Shown one piece after another: positions 46,901 through 60,300 of a stretch of DNA of 64,000 nucleotides. Under the pieces are notes generated by a model, which had not been told where the DNA came from, did no database searches, and worked only from the letters and a program-made list of their open reading frames with translations. The stretch comes from Luzula sylvatica (lineage: Eukaryota; Streptophyta; Magnoliopsida; Poales; Juncaceae): contig OX326958.1 of the NCBI GenBank assembly GCA_946800325.1, positions 69,561,264 to 69,625,263 of the forward strand, written 5' to 3'. A program made the position numbers and the translations under genes. The number at the start of each line of letters is the position of its first letter. Within the stretch, counting starts at the first letter, position 1.

Positions 46901-49900
46901 TTTTCTTCAAAATAATAAAATTAGTTTGTGATTTCCTTCATAAAAAGAAAAATTAGTTTGTGGTTTTCTTCAAAAAAAGAAAATTAGTTTGTTGTTTTCT
47001 TCGAAAAAAAAAAATTAGTTTGTGGTTTTCTTCAAAAGTATAAAATTAGTTTGTGATTTTCTTCAAAAAAAGAAAATTAGTCTGTGGTTTTCTTCAAAAA
47101 AAAGAAAATTAGTTCGTGGTTTTCTTCAAAAAATGAAAAATTAGTTTCTGGCTTTCTTCAAAAAAAGAAAATTAGTTTGTCGTTTTCTTCAAAAAAAGAA
47201 AAATTAGTTTGTGGTTTTTTTCAAAAAAAGAAAAATTAGTTTGTGGTTTTCTTCAAAGAAAGAAAAATTAGTTTGTGGTTTTCATCAAAAAAAGAAAATT
47301 AGTTTGTGGTTTTCTTCAAAAAATGAAAACTTAGTTTGTGGTTTTCTTAAAAAAAAAGAAATTTTTTTTGTGGTTTTCTTCAAAAAAAGAAAATTAGTTT
47401 GTGGTTTTCTTCAAAAAAAGAAAACTAGTTTGTGGTTTTCTTCAAAAAAAGATAAATTACTTTGTGGTTTTCTTCAAAAAAGAAAAATTAGTTTGTGGTT
47501 TTCTAAAAAAAAAGAAAAATTAGTTTGTGGTTTTCTTCAAAAAAAGAAAAATTAGTTTGTGGTTTTCTTCAAAAAAAGAAAACTAGTTTGTGGTTTTCTT
47601 CAAAAAAATAAAATTATGTTGTGATTTGCTTGAAAAAAATAAAATTAGTTTGTGGTTTCCTTAATAAAAAGAAAATTAGTTTGTGGTTTTCTTCAAAAAA
47701 AAGAAAATTAGTTTGTGGTCTTCTTCAAAAAAATAAAATTAGTTCGTGGTTTTCTTGAAAAAAAGAAAATTAGTTTGTGGTTTCCTTAATAAAAAGAACA
47801 TTAGTTTGTGGTTTTCTTAAAAAAAATAAAATTAGTTTGTTGTTTTTTTCAAAAAAAGAAAAATTAGTTTCTGGTTTTCTTCAAAAAAAGAAAATTAGTT
47901 TGTGGTTTTCTTCAAAAAAAGAAAATTTGTTTGAGGCTTTCTCCAAAAAAAGAAAATTAGTTTGTGGTTTTCTTCAAAAAAAGAAAATTAGTTTGTAGTT
48001 TTCTTCAAAAAAAGTAAAATTAGTTTGTGGTTTTCTTCAAAAAAAGATAATTAGTTTAAGATTTTCTTAAAAAAGAAAGGAAAATTAGTTTCTGGTTTTC
48101 TTCAAAAACAGAGAATTAGTTTGTGATTTTCTTAAAAAAAAGAAAATTAGTTTGTGGTTTTCTTCATCAAAAAGAAATTTAGTTTGTGGTTTTATTCAAA
48201 AAAAGAAAATTAGTTTGTGGTTTTCTTCAAAAAAAGAAAAATTTGTTTGTGGTTTTCTTCAAAAAAAGAAAATTAGTTTGTGGTTTTCTTCAACAATAAG
48301 AAATTTAGTTTGTGGTTTTCTTCAAAAAAAATAAAATTAGTTTGTGGTTTTATTCAAAAAAAGAAAATTAGTTTGTGGTTTTCTTCAAAAAAAGAAAACT
48401 AGTTTGTGGTTTTCTTCAAAAAAAGATAATTAGTTTGAGGCTTTCTTCAAAAAAAGCAAATTAGTTTGTTGTTTTCTTCAAAAAAAAAAAAATTAGTTTG
48501 TGGTTTTCTTCAAAAATAGAAAATTAGTTTGTGGTTTTCTTAAAAAAAAAAATTAGATTATGGTTTTCTTCAACAAAAAGAAAATTAGTTTGTTATTTCC
48601 ATCAAAAAAAATAATATTAGTTTGTGGTTTTATTCAAAAAAAGAAAATTAGTTTGAGGTTTTCTTCAAAAAAAGAAAATTAGTTTGTGGTTTTCTTCAAA
48701 AAAAGAAAATTAGTTTGTGGTTTTCTTCAAAAAAAGAAAATTAGTTTGTGGTTTTCTTCATAAAAAGAAAAATTAGTTTGTGGTTTTCTTCAAAAAAAGA
48801 AAATTAGTTTGTGATTTTTTTCAAAAATAGAAAATTAGTTTGTGGTTTTCTTCAAAAAAGAAAATTAGTTTGTGGTTTTCATCAAAAAAAGAAAATTAGT
48901 TTGTGGTTTTATTCAAAAAAAGTAAAATTAGTTTGTGGTTTTCTAAAAAAAAAGAAAACTAGTTTGTGGTTTTCTTCAAAAAAAGAAAAATTAGTTTGCG
49001 GTTTTCTTCTAAAAAAGAAAATTAGTTTCTGATTTTCTTCATAAAAAGAAAAATTAGTTTGTGGTTTTCTGCAAAAAAAGAAAATTAGTTTGTGGTTTTC
49101 TTCAAAAATAGAAAATTAGTTTGTGGTTTTCTTCAAAAAAGAAAATTAGTTTGTGGTTTTCATCAAAAAAAGCAAATTAGTTTGTGGTTTTCTTCAAAAA
49201 TAGAAAATTAGTTTGTGGTTTTCTTCAAAAAAAGAAAATTTGTTTGTGGTTTTCTTCAAAAAAAGAAAATTAGTTTGTGGTTTTCTTCATAAAAAGAAAA
49301 ATTAGTTTGTGGTTTTCTTCAAAAAAAGAAAATTAGTTTGTGGTTTTCTTCAAAAAAAAATTAGTTTGTGGTTTTCCTCAAAAAAAGAAAATTTGTTTGT
49401 GGCTTTCTACAAAAAAAGAAAAATAGTTCGTGGTTTTCTTCAAAAAAAACGGTTAGTTTCTATTTTTCTTCTTAAAAAGAAAAATTAGTTTGTGGGTTTC
49501 TTAAAAAAAGAAAAATTAGTTTCTGGTTTATTTCAAAAAAACAAAATTAGTTTGTGGTTTTCTTCAAAAAAAGAAAATTAGATTGTGGTTTTCTTAAAAA
49601 AAGAAAATTAGTTTGTGGTTTTCTTAAAAAAAAGAAAATTACTTTGTGGTTTTCTTCAACAAAAGAAAATTAGTTTGAGGCTTTCTTCAAAAAAAGCAAA
49701 TTAGTTTGTTGTTTTCTTCAAAAAAAGAAAATTAGTTTGTGATTTCCTTCATAAAAAGAAAAATTAGTTTGTGGTTTTCTTTAAAAAAAATTAGTTTGTG
49801 GTTTCCTTCGAAAAAAGAAAATTAGTTTGTGGTTTCTTCAAAAATAGAAAATTAGTTTGTGGTTTACTTCAAAAAAAGAAATTTAGTTTGTGGTTTTCTT

Positions 49901-50662
49901 CAAAAAAAGAAAATTAGTTTGTGGTTTTCTCCTAAAAAAAGAAAATTAGTTTGTGGTTTTCTTAAAAAAAAAAAAATGATTTGTGGTTTTCTTCAAAAAA
50001 AGAAAATTAGTTTGTGGTTTACTTCAAAAAAAGAAAAATTAGTTTGTGGTTTTATTCAAAAAAATAAAAATTAGTTTGTGGTTTTCTTCAAAAAAAGAAA
50101 AATTAGTTTGCGGTTTTCTTCAAAAAAAGAAAATTAGTTTGTGGTTTTCTTCAAAAAATGAAAACTAGTTTGTGGTTTTCTTCAAAAAAAGAAAAATTAG
50201 TTTGTGGTTTTCTTCAAAAAAAAGAAAAATTAGTTTGTGGTTTTCTTCAAAAAAGTAAAATTAGTTTCTGGTTTATTTCAAAAAAAGAAAATTAGTTTGT
50301 GGTTTTCTTCAAAAAAAGAAAATTAGTTTGTTGTTTTCTTCAAAAAAAAGAAAAATTAGTTTGTGTTTTTCTTCAAAAAAAGAAATTTAGTTTGTGGTCA
50401 TCTTCAAAAAAAGAAAAATTAGTTTGTGGTTTTCTTCAAAAAAAGAAAATTAGTTTGAGGCTTTCTTCAAAAAAAGCAAATTAGTTTGTTGTTTTCTTCA
50501 AAAAAAGAAAATTAGTTTGTGATTTCCTTCATAAAAAGAAAAATTAGTATGTGGTTTTCTTCAAAAAAAGAAAATTAGTTTGTGGTTTTCTTCGAAAAAA
50601 GAAAAATTAGTTTGTGGTTTTCTTCAAAAATATAAAATTAGTTTGTGATTTTCTTCAAAAAA
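35572..50662 (+). repeat. Satellite tandem duplication of a 7.55-kb unit
   Basis: About 35,572-43,119 is followed directly by a second copy at about 43,120-50,662. Landmarks at 37,607, 38,972, 39,662, 40,228, 40,603, 41,262 and 42,752 recur 7,547-7,549 bp later. The shared sequence starts at the TTTAGTTTGTGGTCATC variant. The two copies abut, the signature of one unequal exchange. Part of this unit is itself half of the 3.9-kb duplication, so this exchange came later or overlapped it. Confidence 0.9.
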
Positions 50663-51370
50663 AGAAAATTAGTCTGTGGTTTTCTTCAAAAAAAAGAAAA
50701 TTAGTTTGTGGTTTTCTTAAAAAAATGAAAAATTAGTTTGTGGTTTTCTTCAAAAAAAGAAAAATTAGTTTGTCGTTTTCTTCAAAAAAAGAAAAATTAG
50801 TTTGTGGTTTTCTTCAAAAAAAGAAAAATTAGTTTGTGGTTTGCTTCAAAAAAAGAAAATTAGATTGTGGTTTTCTTTAAAAAATGAAAACTAGTTTGTG
50901 GATTTCTTAAAAAAAAGATAAATTAGTTTGTGGTTTTCTTCAAAAAAAGAAAATTAGTTCGTGGTTTTCTTCAAAAAAAAAAGTTAGTTTGTATTTTTGT
51001 TCTTAAAAAGAAAAATTAGTTTGTGGTTTTCTTAAAAAAAGAAAAATTAGTTTCTGGTTTATTTCAAAAAAAGAAAATTAGTTTGTGGTTTTCTTCAGAA
51101 AAAGAAAATGAGTTTGTGGTTTTCTTAAAAAAAAAGGAAATTATTTTTTGGTTTTCTTCAAAAAAAGAAAATTAGTTTGTGGCTTTCATCAAAAAAAGAA
51201 AACTAGTTTGTGGTTTTCTTCAAAAAAAGATAAATTACTTTGTGGGTTTCTTAAAAAAAGAAAAATTAGTTTCTGGTTTATTTCAAAAAAACAAAATTAG
51301 TTTGTGGTTTTCTTCAAAAAAAGAAAATTAGATTGTGGTTTTCTTAAAAAAAGAAAATTAGTTTGTGGTT

Positions 51371-54300
51371 TTCTTAAAAAAGAAAAGAAAATTAGTTTGA
51401 GGTTTTCATCAAAAAAAAATTAATTAGTTGGTGTTTTCCTTAATAAAAAGAAAATTAGTTTGTGGTCATCTTCAAAAAAAGAAAATTAGTTTGTGGTTTT
51501 CTTCAAAAAAAGAAAATTAGTTTGTGGTTTTCTTCAAAAAAAGAAAAATTAGTTTGTGGTTTTCTTCAAAAAAAGAAAAATTAGTTTCTGGTTTTCTTCA
51601 AAAAAAGAAAAATTAGTTTGTGGTTTTCTTCAAAAAAAGAAAATTAGTTTGTGGTTTTCTTCAAAAAATGAAAACTAGTTTGTGGTTTTCTTCAAAAAAA
51701 GAAAAATTAGTTTGTGGTTTTCTTCATAAAAAAGAAAAATTAGTTTGTGGTTTTCTTCAAAAAAGTAAAATTAGTTTCTGGTTTATTTCAAAAAAAGAAA
51801 ATTAGTTTGTGGTTTTCTTCAAAAAAAGAAAATTAGTTTTTGTTTTTCTTCAAAAAAAGAAATTTAGTTTGTGGTCATCTTCAAAAAAAGAAAATTAGTT
51901 TGTGGTTTTCTTCAACAAAAGAAAATTAGTTTGAGGCTTTCTTCAAAAAAAGCAAATTAGTTTGTTGTTTTCTTGAAAAAAAGAAAATTAGTTTGTGATT
52001 TCCTTCATAAAAAGAAAAATTAGTTTGTGGTTTTCTTCAAAAAAAGAAAATTAGTTTGTGGTTTCCTTCGAAAAAGGAAAATTAGTTTGTGGTTTTCTTC
52101 AAAAATATAAAATTAGTTTGTGATTTTCTTCAAAATAAGAAAATTAGTCTGTGGTTTTCTTCAAAAAAATAATAAAATTAGTTTGTGGTTTTCTTCAAAA
52201 AAAAGAAAATTAGTTTGTGATTTTCTCCAAAAAATGAAAAATTAGTTTGTGGTTTTCTTCAAAAAAAGAAAAATTAGTTTGTCGTTTTCTTCAAAAAAAG
52301 AAAAATTAGTTTGTGGTTTTCTTCAAAAAAAGAAAATTAGATTGTGGTTTTCTTAAAAAAATGAAAACTAGTTTGTGGTTTTCTTCAAAAAAAGATAAAT
52401 TAGTTTGTGGTTTTCTTCAAAAAAAGAAAATTAGTTCGTGGTTTTCTTCAAAAAAAGAAAATTAGTTTGAGGTTTTCTTCAAAAAAAGAAAATTAGTTTG
52501 TGGTTTTCTTCAAAAAAAGAAAATTACTTTGTGGTTTTCTTCAAAAATATAAAAAATTAGTTTGTTGTTTTCTTCACAAAAAGACAAATTAGTTTGTGGT
52601 TTTCTTCAAAAAAAGAAAATTAGTTTGTGGTTTTCTTCAAAAAAAGAAAATTAGTTTGAGGTTTTCTTCAAAAAAAGAAAGAATTAGTTTGTTGTTTTCA
52701 TCAAAAAAAGAAAAATAGTTTGAGGCTTTCTCCAAAAAAAGAAAATTAGTTTGTGGTTTTCTTCAAAAAAAGGAAATTAGTTTGTGGTTTTCTTCAAAAA
52801 AAGAAAAATTAGTTTGTGGTTTTCTTCAAAAAAAGAAAATTAGTTTGTGATTTTCTTCAAAAAAAGAAAATTAGTTTGTGGTTTTCTTCAAAAATAGTAA
52901 AATTAGTTTCTGGTTTATTTCAAAAAAAACCAAAATTAGTTTGTGGTTTTCTTCAAAAAAAGAAAATTAGTTTGTGGTTTTCTTCAAAAAAAGAAAAATT
53001 AGTTTGTGTTTTTTTTCAAAAAAAGAAAATTAGTTTGTGCTTTTCTTCAAAAAAAGAAAATTAGTTTGTGGATTTTTTCAAAAAAAGATAATTAGTTTAT
53101 GATTTTCTTAAAAAAGAAAAGAAAATTAGTTTGAGGTTTTCATCAAAAATAAATTAATTAGTAGGTGTTTTCCTTAATAAAAAGAAAATTAGTTTGTGGT
53201 CATCTTCAAAAAAAGAAAATTAGTTTGTGGTTTTCTTCAAAAAAAGAAAATTAGTTTGTGGTTTTCTTCTAAAAAAGAAAAATTAGTTTGTGGTTTTCTT
53301 CAAAAAAAGAAAAATTAGTTTGTGGTTTTCTTCAAAAAAAAAAAATTAGTTTGTGGTTTTCTTCAAAAAATGAAAACTAGTTTGTGGTTTTCTTCAAAAA
53401 AAGAAAAATTAGTTTGTGGTTTTCTTCAAAAAAAAGAAAAATTAGTTTGTGGTTTTCTTCAAAAAAGTAAAATTAGTTTCTGGTTTATTTCAAAAAAAGA
53501 AAATTAGTTTGTGGTTTTCTTAAAAAAGAGAAAATTAGTTTGTGGTTTTCTTAAAAAAGAGAAAATTAGTTTGTGGTTTTCTTCAAAAAAAGAAAAATTA
53601 GTTTGTGGTTTTCTTCAAAAAAAGAAAATTTGTTTGTGGTCTTCTTCAAAAAAAGAAAACTTGTTTGTGGTGTTCTTCAAAAAAAGAAAATTATTTTGTG
53701 GTTTCCTTCAAAAAAAGAAAATTAGTTTGTGGTCTTCTTCAAAAAAAGAAAACTAGTTTGTGGTTTTCTTCAAAAAAAGAAAAATTAGTTTGTGATTTTC
53801 TTCTAAAAAAGAAAATTAGTTTGTGGTTTTCTTCAAAAAAAAGAAAACTAGTTTGCGGTTTTCTTCAAAAAAAGAAAAATTAGTTTGTGGTTTTCTTCAA
53901 ATAAAGAAAAATTAGTTTGTGGTTTTCTAAAAAAAAAAATTAGTTTGAGGTTTTCTTCAAAAAAAGAAAATTAGTTTGTGGTTTTCTTCCAAAAAAAAAA
54001 TTAGTTTGTGGTTTTCTTCAAAAAAAGAAAATTAGTTTGTGGTTTTCTTCAAAAAAAGCAAATTAGTTTGTTGTTTTCTTCAAAAAAAGAAAATTAGTTT
54101 GAGGCTTTCTTCAAAAAAAGCAAATTAGTTTGTTGTTTTCTTCAAAAAAAGAAAATTAGTTTGTGATTTCCTTCATAAAAAGAAAAATTAGTTTGTGGTT
54201 TTCTTCAAAAAAACAAAATTAGTTTGTCGTTTCCTTCGAAAAAAGAAAATTAGTTTGTGGTTTTCTTCAAAAATATAAAATTAGTTTGTGATTTTCTTCA

Positions 54301-57300
54301 AAAAAAGAAAATTAGTCTGTGGTTTTCTTCAAAAAAAAGAAAATTAGTTTGTGATTTTCTTCAAAAAATGAAAAATTAGTTTGAGGCTTTCTTCAAAAAA
54401 AGCAAATTAGTTTGTTGTTTTCTTCAAAAAAAGAAAATTAGTTCGTGGTTTTCTTCAAAAAAAGAAAATTAGTTTGAGCTTTTCTTCAAAAAAAGAAAAT
54501 TAGTTTGTGGTTTTCTTCAAAAAAAGAAAATTAGTTTGTGGTTTTCTTCAAAAATAGAAAAAATTAGTTCGTTGTTTTCTTCACAAAAAGACAAATTAGT
54601 TTGTGGTTTTCTTCAAAAAAAGAAAATTAGTTTGTGGTTTTCTTCAAAAAAAGAAAATTAGTTTGTGTTTTTTTTCAAAAAAAGAAAATTAGTTTGTGCT
54701 TTTCTTCAAAAAAAGAAAATTAGTTTGTGGTTTTCTTCAAAAAAAGATAATTAGTTTATGATTTTCTTAAAAAAGAAAAGAAAATTAGTTTGAGGTTTTC
54801 ATCAAAAAAAAAATTAATTAGTTGGTGTTTTCCTTAATAAAAAGAAAATTAGTTTGTGGTCATCTTCAAAAAAAGAAAATTAGTTTGTGGTTTTCTTCAA
54901 AAAAAGAAAATTAGTTTCTGGTTTTCTTCAAAAAAAGAAAAATTAGTTTGTGGTTTTCTTCAAAAAAAGAAAAATTAGTTTGTGGTTTTCTTCAAAAAAA
55001 GAAAAATTAGTTTGTGGTTTTCTTCAAAAAAAGAAAATTAGTTTGTGGTTTTCTTCAAAAAATGAAAACTAGTTTGTTGTTTTCTTCAAAAAAAGAAAAA
55101 TTAGTTTGTGGTTTTCTTCAAAAAAAGAAAAATTAGTTTGTGGTTTTCTTCTAAAAAAAAAAATTAGTTTGTGGTTTTCTTCAAAAAAAAGAAAAATTAG
55201 TTCGTGGTTTTCTTAAAAAAAAAAAAATTTATTTTGTGGTTTTCTTCAAAAAAAGAAAATTAGTTTGTGGTTTTCTTCAAAAAAAAGAAAAATTAGTTTG
55301 TGGTTTTCTTCAAAAAATGAAAATTAGTTTGTGGTTTTCTTCAAAAAATGAAAACTAGTTTGTGGTTTTCTTCAAAAAAAGAAAAATTAGTTTGTGGTTT
55401 TCTTCAAAAAAAAGAAAAATTAGTTTGTGGTTTTCTTCAAAAAAGTAAAATTAGTTTCTGGTTTATTTCATAAAAAGATAATTAGTTTGTGGTTTTCTTC
55501 AAAAAAAGAAAATTAGTTTGTTGTTTTCTTCAAAAAAAGAAAAATTAGTTTGCGTTTTTCTTCAAAAAAAAGAAATTTAGTTTGTGGGTCATCTTCAAAA
55601 AATGAAAAATTAGTTTGTGGTTTTCTTCAAAAAAAGAAAATTAGTTTGAGGGTTTCTTCAAAAAAAGCAAATTAGTTTGTTGTTTTCTTCAAAAAAAGAA
55701 AATTAGTTTGTGATTTCCTTCATAAAAAGAAAAATTAGTTTGTGGTTTTCTTCAAAAAAAGAAAATTAGTTTGTGGTTTTCTTCGAAAAAAGAAAAATTA
55801 GTTTGTGGTTTTCTTCAAAAATATAAAATTAGTTTGTGATTTTCTTCAAAAAAAGAAAATTAGTCTGTGGTTTTCTTCAAAAAAAAGAAAATTAGTTTGT
55901 GGTTTTCTTCAAAAAATGAAAAATTAGTTTGTGGTTTTATTCAAAAAAAGAAAAATTAGTTTGTCGTTTTCTTCAAAAAAAGAAAAATTAGTTTGTGGTT
56001 TTCTTCAAAAAAAGAAAAATTAGTTTGTGGTTTTCTTCAAAAAAGAAAATTAGATTGTGGTTTTCTTTAAAAAATGAAAACTAGTTTGTGGTTTTCTTCA
56101 AAAAAAGATAAATTAGTTTGTGGTTTTCTTCAAAAAAAAAAAATAGTTCGTGGTTTTCTTCAAAAATAAAGTTAGTTTGTATTTTTGTTCTTAAAAAGAA
56201 AAATTAGTTTGTGGTTTTCTTAAAAAAAGAAAAATTAGTTTCTGGTTTATTTCAAAAAAGGAAAATTAGTTTGTGGTTTTCTTCAGAAAAAGAAAATTAG
56301 TTTGTGGTTTTCTTAAAAAAAAAGAAAATTATTTTGTGGTTTTCTTCAAAAAAAGAAAATTAGTTTGTGGTTTTCTTCAAAAAAAGAAAACTAGTTTGTG
56401 GTTTTCTTCAAAAAAAGAAAATTAGTTTGTGGTTTCCTTCAAAAAAAAAAAAATTAGTTTGTGGTTTTCTTCAAAAAAAGAAAATTAGTTTGTTGTTTTC
56501 TTCAAAAAAATAAAAATAAGTTTGTGGTTTTCTTCAAAAAAAGAAAAATTAGTTTGTGGTTTTCTTCAAAAAAAAAAAAATTAGTTTGTGGTTTTCTTCA
56601 AAAAAAGAAAATTAGTTTGTGGTTTTCTTCAAAAAAAGAAAATTAGTTTTAGGCTTTCTCCAAAAAAAGAAAATTAGTTTGTGGTTTTCTTCTAAAAAAA
56701 GAAAATTAGTTTGTGGTTTTCTTCAAAAAAAAGAAAAATTAGTTTGTGGTTTTCTTAAAAAAAAAAAAAATTATTTTGTGGTTTTCTTCAAAAAAAGAAA
56801 ATTAGTTTGTGGTTTTCTTCAAAAAAAGAAAAATTAGGTTGTGGTTTTCTTCAAAAAAATAAAAATTAGTTTGTGGTTTTCTTCAAAAAAAGAAAAATTA
56901 GTTTGTGGTTTTCTTCAAAAAAATAAAATTAGTTTTTGGTTTTCTTCAAAAAATGAAAACTAGTTTGTGGTTTTCTTCAAAAAAAGAAAAATTAGTTTGT
57001 GGTTTTCTTCAAAAAAAAAGAAAAATTAGATTGTGGTTTTCTTCAAAAAAGTAAAATTAGTTTCTGGTTTATTTCAAAAAAAGATAATTAGTTTGTGGTA
57101 TTCTTCAAAAAAAGAAAATTAGTTTGTGGTTTTCTTCAAAAAAAAGAAAAATTAGTTTGTGGTTTTCTTCAAAAAATGAAAATTAGTTTGTGGTTTTCTT
57201 CAAAAAATGAAAACTAGTTTGTGGTTTTCTTCAAAAAAAGAAAAATTAGTTTGTGGTTTTCTTCAAAAAAAAGAAAAATTAGTTTGTGGTTTTCTTCAAA

Positions 57301-60300
57301 AAAGTAAAATTAGTTTCTGGTTTATTTCATAAAAAGATAATTAGTTTGTGGTTTTCTTCAAAAAAAGAAAATTAGTTTGTTGTTTTCTTCAAAAAAAGAA
57401 AAATTAGTTTGCGTTTTTCTTCAAAAAAAAGAAATTTAGTTTGTGGGTCATCTTCAAAAAAAGAAAAATTAGTTTGTGGTTTTCTTCAAAAAAAGAAAAT
57501 TAGTTTGAGGGTTTCTTCAAAAAAAGCAAATTAGTTTGTTGTTTTCTTCAAAAAAAGAAAATTAGTTTGTGATTTCCTTCATAAAAAGAAAAATTAGTTT
57601 GTGGTTTTCTTCAAAAAAAGAAAATTAGTTTGTGGTTTTCTTCGAAAAAAGAAAAATTAGTTTGTGGTTTTCTTCAAAAATATAAAATTAGTTTGTGATT
57701 TTCTTCAAAAAAAGAAAATTAGTCTGTGGTTTTCTTCAAAAAAAAGAAAATTAGTTTGTGGTTTTCTTCAAAAAATGAAAAATTAGTTTGTGGTTTTCTT
57801 CAAAAAAAGAAAAATTAGTTTGTCGTTTTCTTCAAAAAAAGAAAAATTAGTTTGTGGTTTTATTCAAAAAAAGAAAAATTAGTTTGTGGTTTTCTTCAAA
57901 AAAGAAAATTAGATTGTGGTTTTCTTTAAAAAATGAAAACTAGTTTGTGGTTTTCTTCAAAAAAAGATAAATTAGTTTGTGGTTTTCTTCAAAAAAAAAA
58001 AATAGTTCGTGGTTTTCTTCAAAAATAAAGTTAGTTTGTATTTTTGTTCTTAAAAAGAAAAATTAGTTTGTGGTTTTCTTAAAAAAAGAAAAATTAGTTT
58101 CTGGTTTATTTCAAAAAAGGAAAATTAGTTTGTGGTTTTCATCAGAAAAAGAAAATTAGTTTGTGGTTTTCTTAAAAAAAAAGAAAATTATTTTGTGGTT
58201 TTCTTCAAAAAAAGAAAATTAGTTTGTGGTTTTCTTCAAAAAAAGAAAACTAGTTTGTGGTTTTCTTCAAAAAAAGATAAATTACTTTGTGGTTTTCTTC
58301 AGAAAAAGAAAAATTAGTTTGTGGTTTTCTAAAAAAAATTCAAAATTAGTTTGTGGTTTTCTTCAAAAAAAGAAAAATTAGTTTGTGGTTTTCTTCAAAA
58401 AAAGAAAACTAGTTTGTGGTGTTCTTCAAAAAAAAAACTTAGTTTGTGGTTTTCTTCAAAAAAAAAAATTAGTTTGTGGTTTGCTTCAAAAAAACGAAAA
58501 TTAGTTTGTGGTCTTCTTCAAAAAAATAAAATTAGGTTGTGGTTTTCTTGAAAAAAAGAAAATTAGTTTGTGGTTTCCTTAATAAAAAGAAAAATTAGTT
58601 TGTGGTTTTCTTCAAAAAAAACGAAAATTAGTTTGTGGTCTTCTTCAAAAAAATAAAATTAGTTTGTGGTTTTCTTGAAAAAAAGAAAATTAGTTTGTGG
58701 TTTCCTTAATAAAAAGAAAATTAGTTTGTGGTTTTCTTAAAAAAAAAGAAAATTAGTTTGTGGTTTTCTTCAAAAAAAGAAAAATTAGTTTGTGGTTTTC
58801 TTCAAAAAAAGAAAATTAGTTTGTGGTTTTCTTCAAAAAAAGAAAATTAGTTTGAGGCTTTCTCCAAAAAAAGAAAATTAGTTTGTGGTTTTCTTCAAAA
58901 AAAGGAAATTAGTTTGTGGTTTTCTTCAAAAAAAGAAAAATTAGGTTGTGGTTTTCTTCAAAAAAAGAAAATTAGTTTGTGATTTTCTTCAAAAAAAGAA
59001 AATTAGTTTCTGGTTTTCTTCAAAAATAGAAAATTAGTTTGTGGTTTTCTTCAAAAAAAGAAAATTTGTTTGTGGTTTTCTTCAAAAAAAGAAAATTAGT
59101 TTGTGGTTTTCTTCATAAAAAGAAAAAATTAGTTTGTGGTTTTCTTCAAAAAAAGAAAATTAGTTTGTGGTTTTCTTCAAAAAAAAATTAGTTTGTGGTT
59201 TTCCTCAAAAAAAAAAAAATTAGTTTGTGGCTTTCTTCAAAAAAAGAAAATTAGTTCGTGGTTTTCTTCAAAAAAAAAACAGTTAGTTTCTATTTTTCTT
59301 CTTAAAAAGAAAAATTAGTTTGTGGGTTTCTTAAAAAAAGAAAAATTAGTTTCTGGTTTATTTCAAAAAAACAAAATTAGTTTGTGGTTTTCTTCAAAAA
59401 AAGAAAATTAGATTGTGGTTTTCTTAAAAAAAGAAAATTAGTTTGTGGTTTTCTTAAAAAAAAGAAAATTAGTTTGTGGTTTTCTTCAACAAAAGAAAAT
59501 TAGTTTGAGGCTTTCTTCAAAAAAAGCAAATTAGTTTGTTGTTTTCTTCAAAAAAAGAAAATTAGTTTGTGATTTCCTTCATAAAAAGAAAAATTAGTTT
59601 GTGGTTTTCTTCAAAAAAAGAAAATTAGTTTGTGGTTTCCTTCGAAAAAAGAAAATTAGTTTGTGGTTTTCTTCAAAAATATAAAATTAGTTTGTGATTT
59701 TCTTCAAAAAAAGAAAATTAGTCTGTGGTTTTCTTCAAAAAAAAGAAAATTAGTTTGTGATTTTCTTCAAAAAATGAAAAATTAGTTTGTGGTTTTCTTC
59801 AAAAAAAGAAAAATTAGTTTGTCGTTTTCTTCAAAAAAAGAAAAATTAGTTTGTGGTTTTCTTCAAAAAAAAAAATTAGTTTGTGGATTTCTTCAAAAAA
59901 AGAAAATTAGATTGTGGTTTTCTTTAAAAAATGAAAACTAGTTTGTGGTTTTCTTTAAAAAAATATAAATTAGTTTGTGGTTTTCTTCAAAAAAAGAAAA
60001 TTAGTTCGTGGTTTTCTTCAAAAAAAGAAAATTAGTTTGAGGTTTTCTTCAAAAAAAGAAAATTAGTTTGTGGTTTTCTTCAAAAAAAGAAAATTAGTTT
60101 GTGGTTTTCTTCAAAAATAGAAAAAATTAGTTCGTTGTTTTCTTCACAAAAAGACAAATTAGTTTGTGGTTTTCTTCAAAAAAAGAAAATTAGTTTGTGG
60201 TTTTCTTCAAAAAAAGAAAATTAGTTTGTGTTTTTTTTCAAAAAAAGAAAATTAGTTTGTGCTTTTCTTCAAAAAAAGAAAATTAGTTTGTGGTTTTCTT

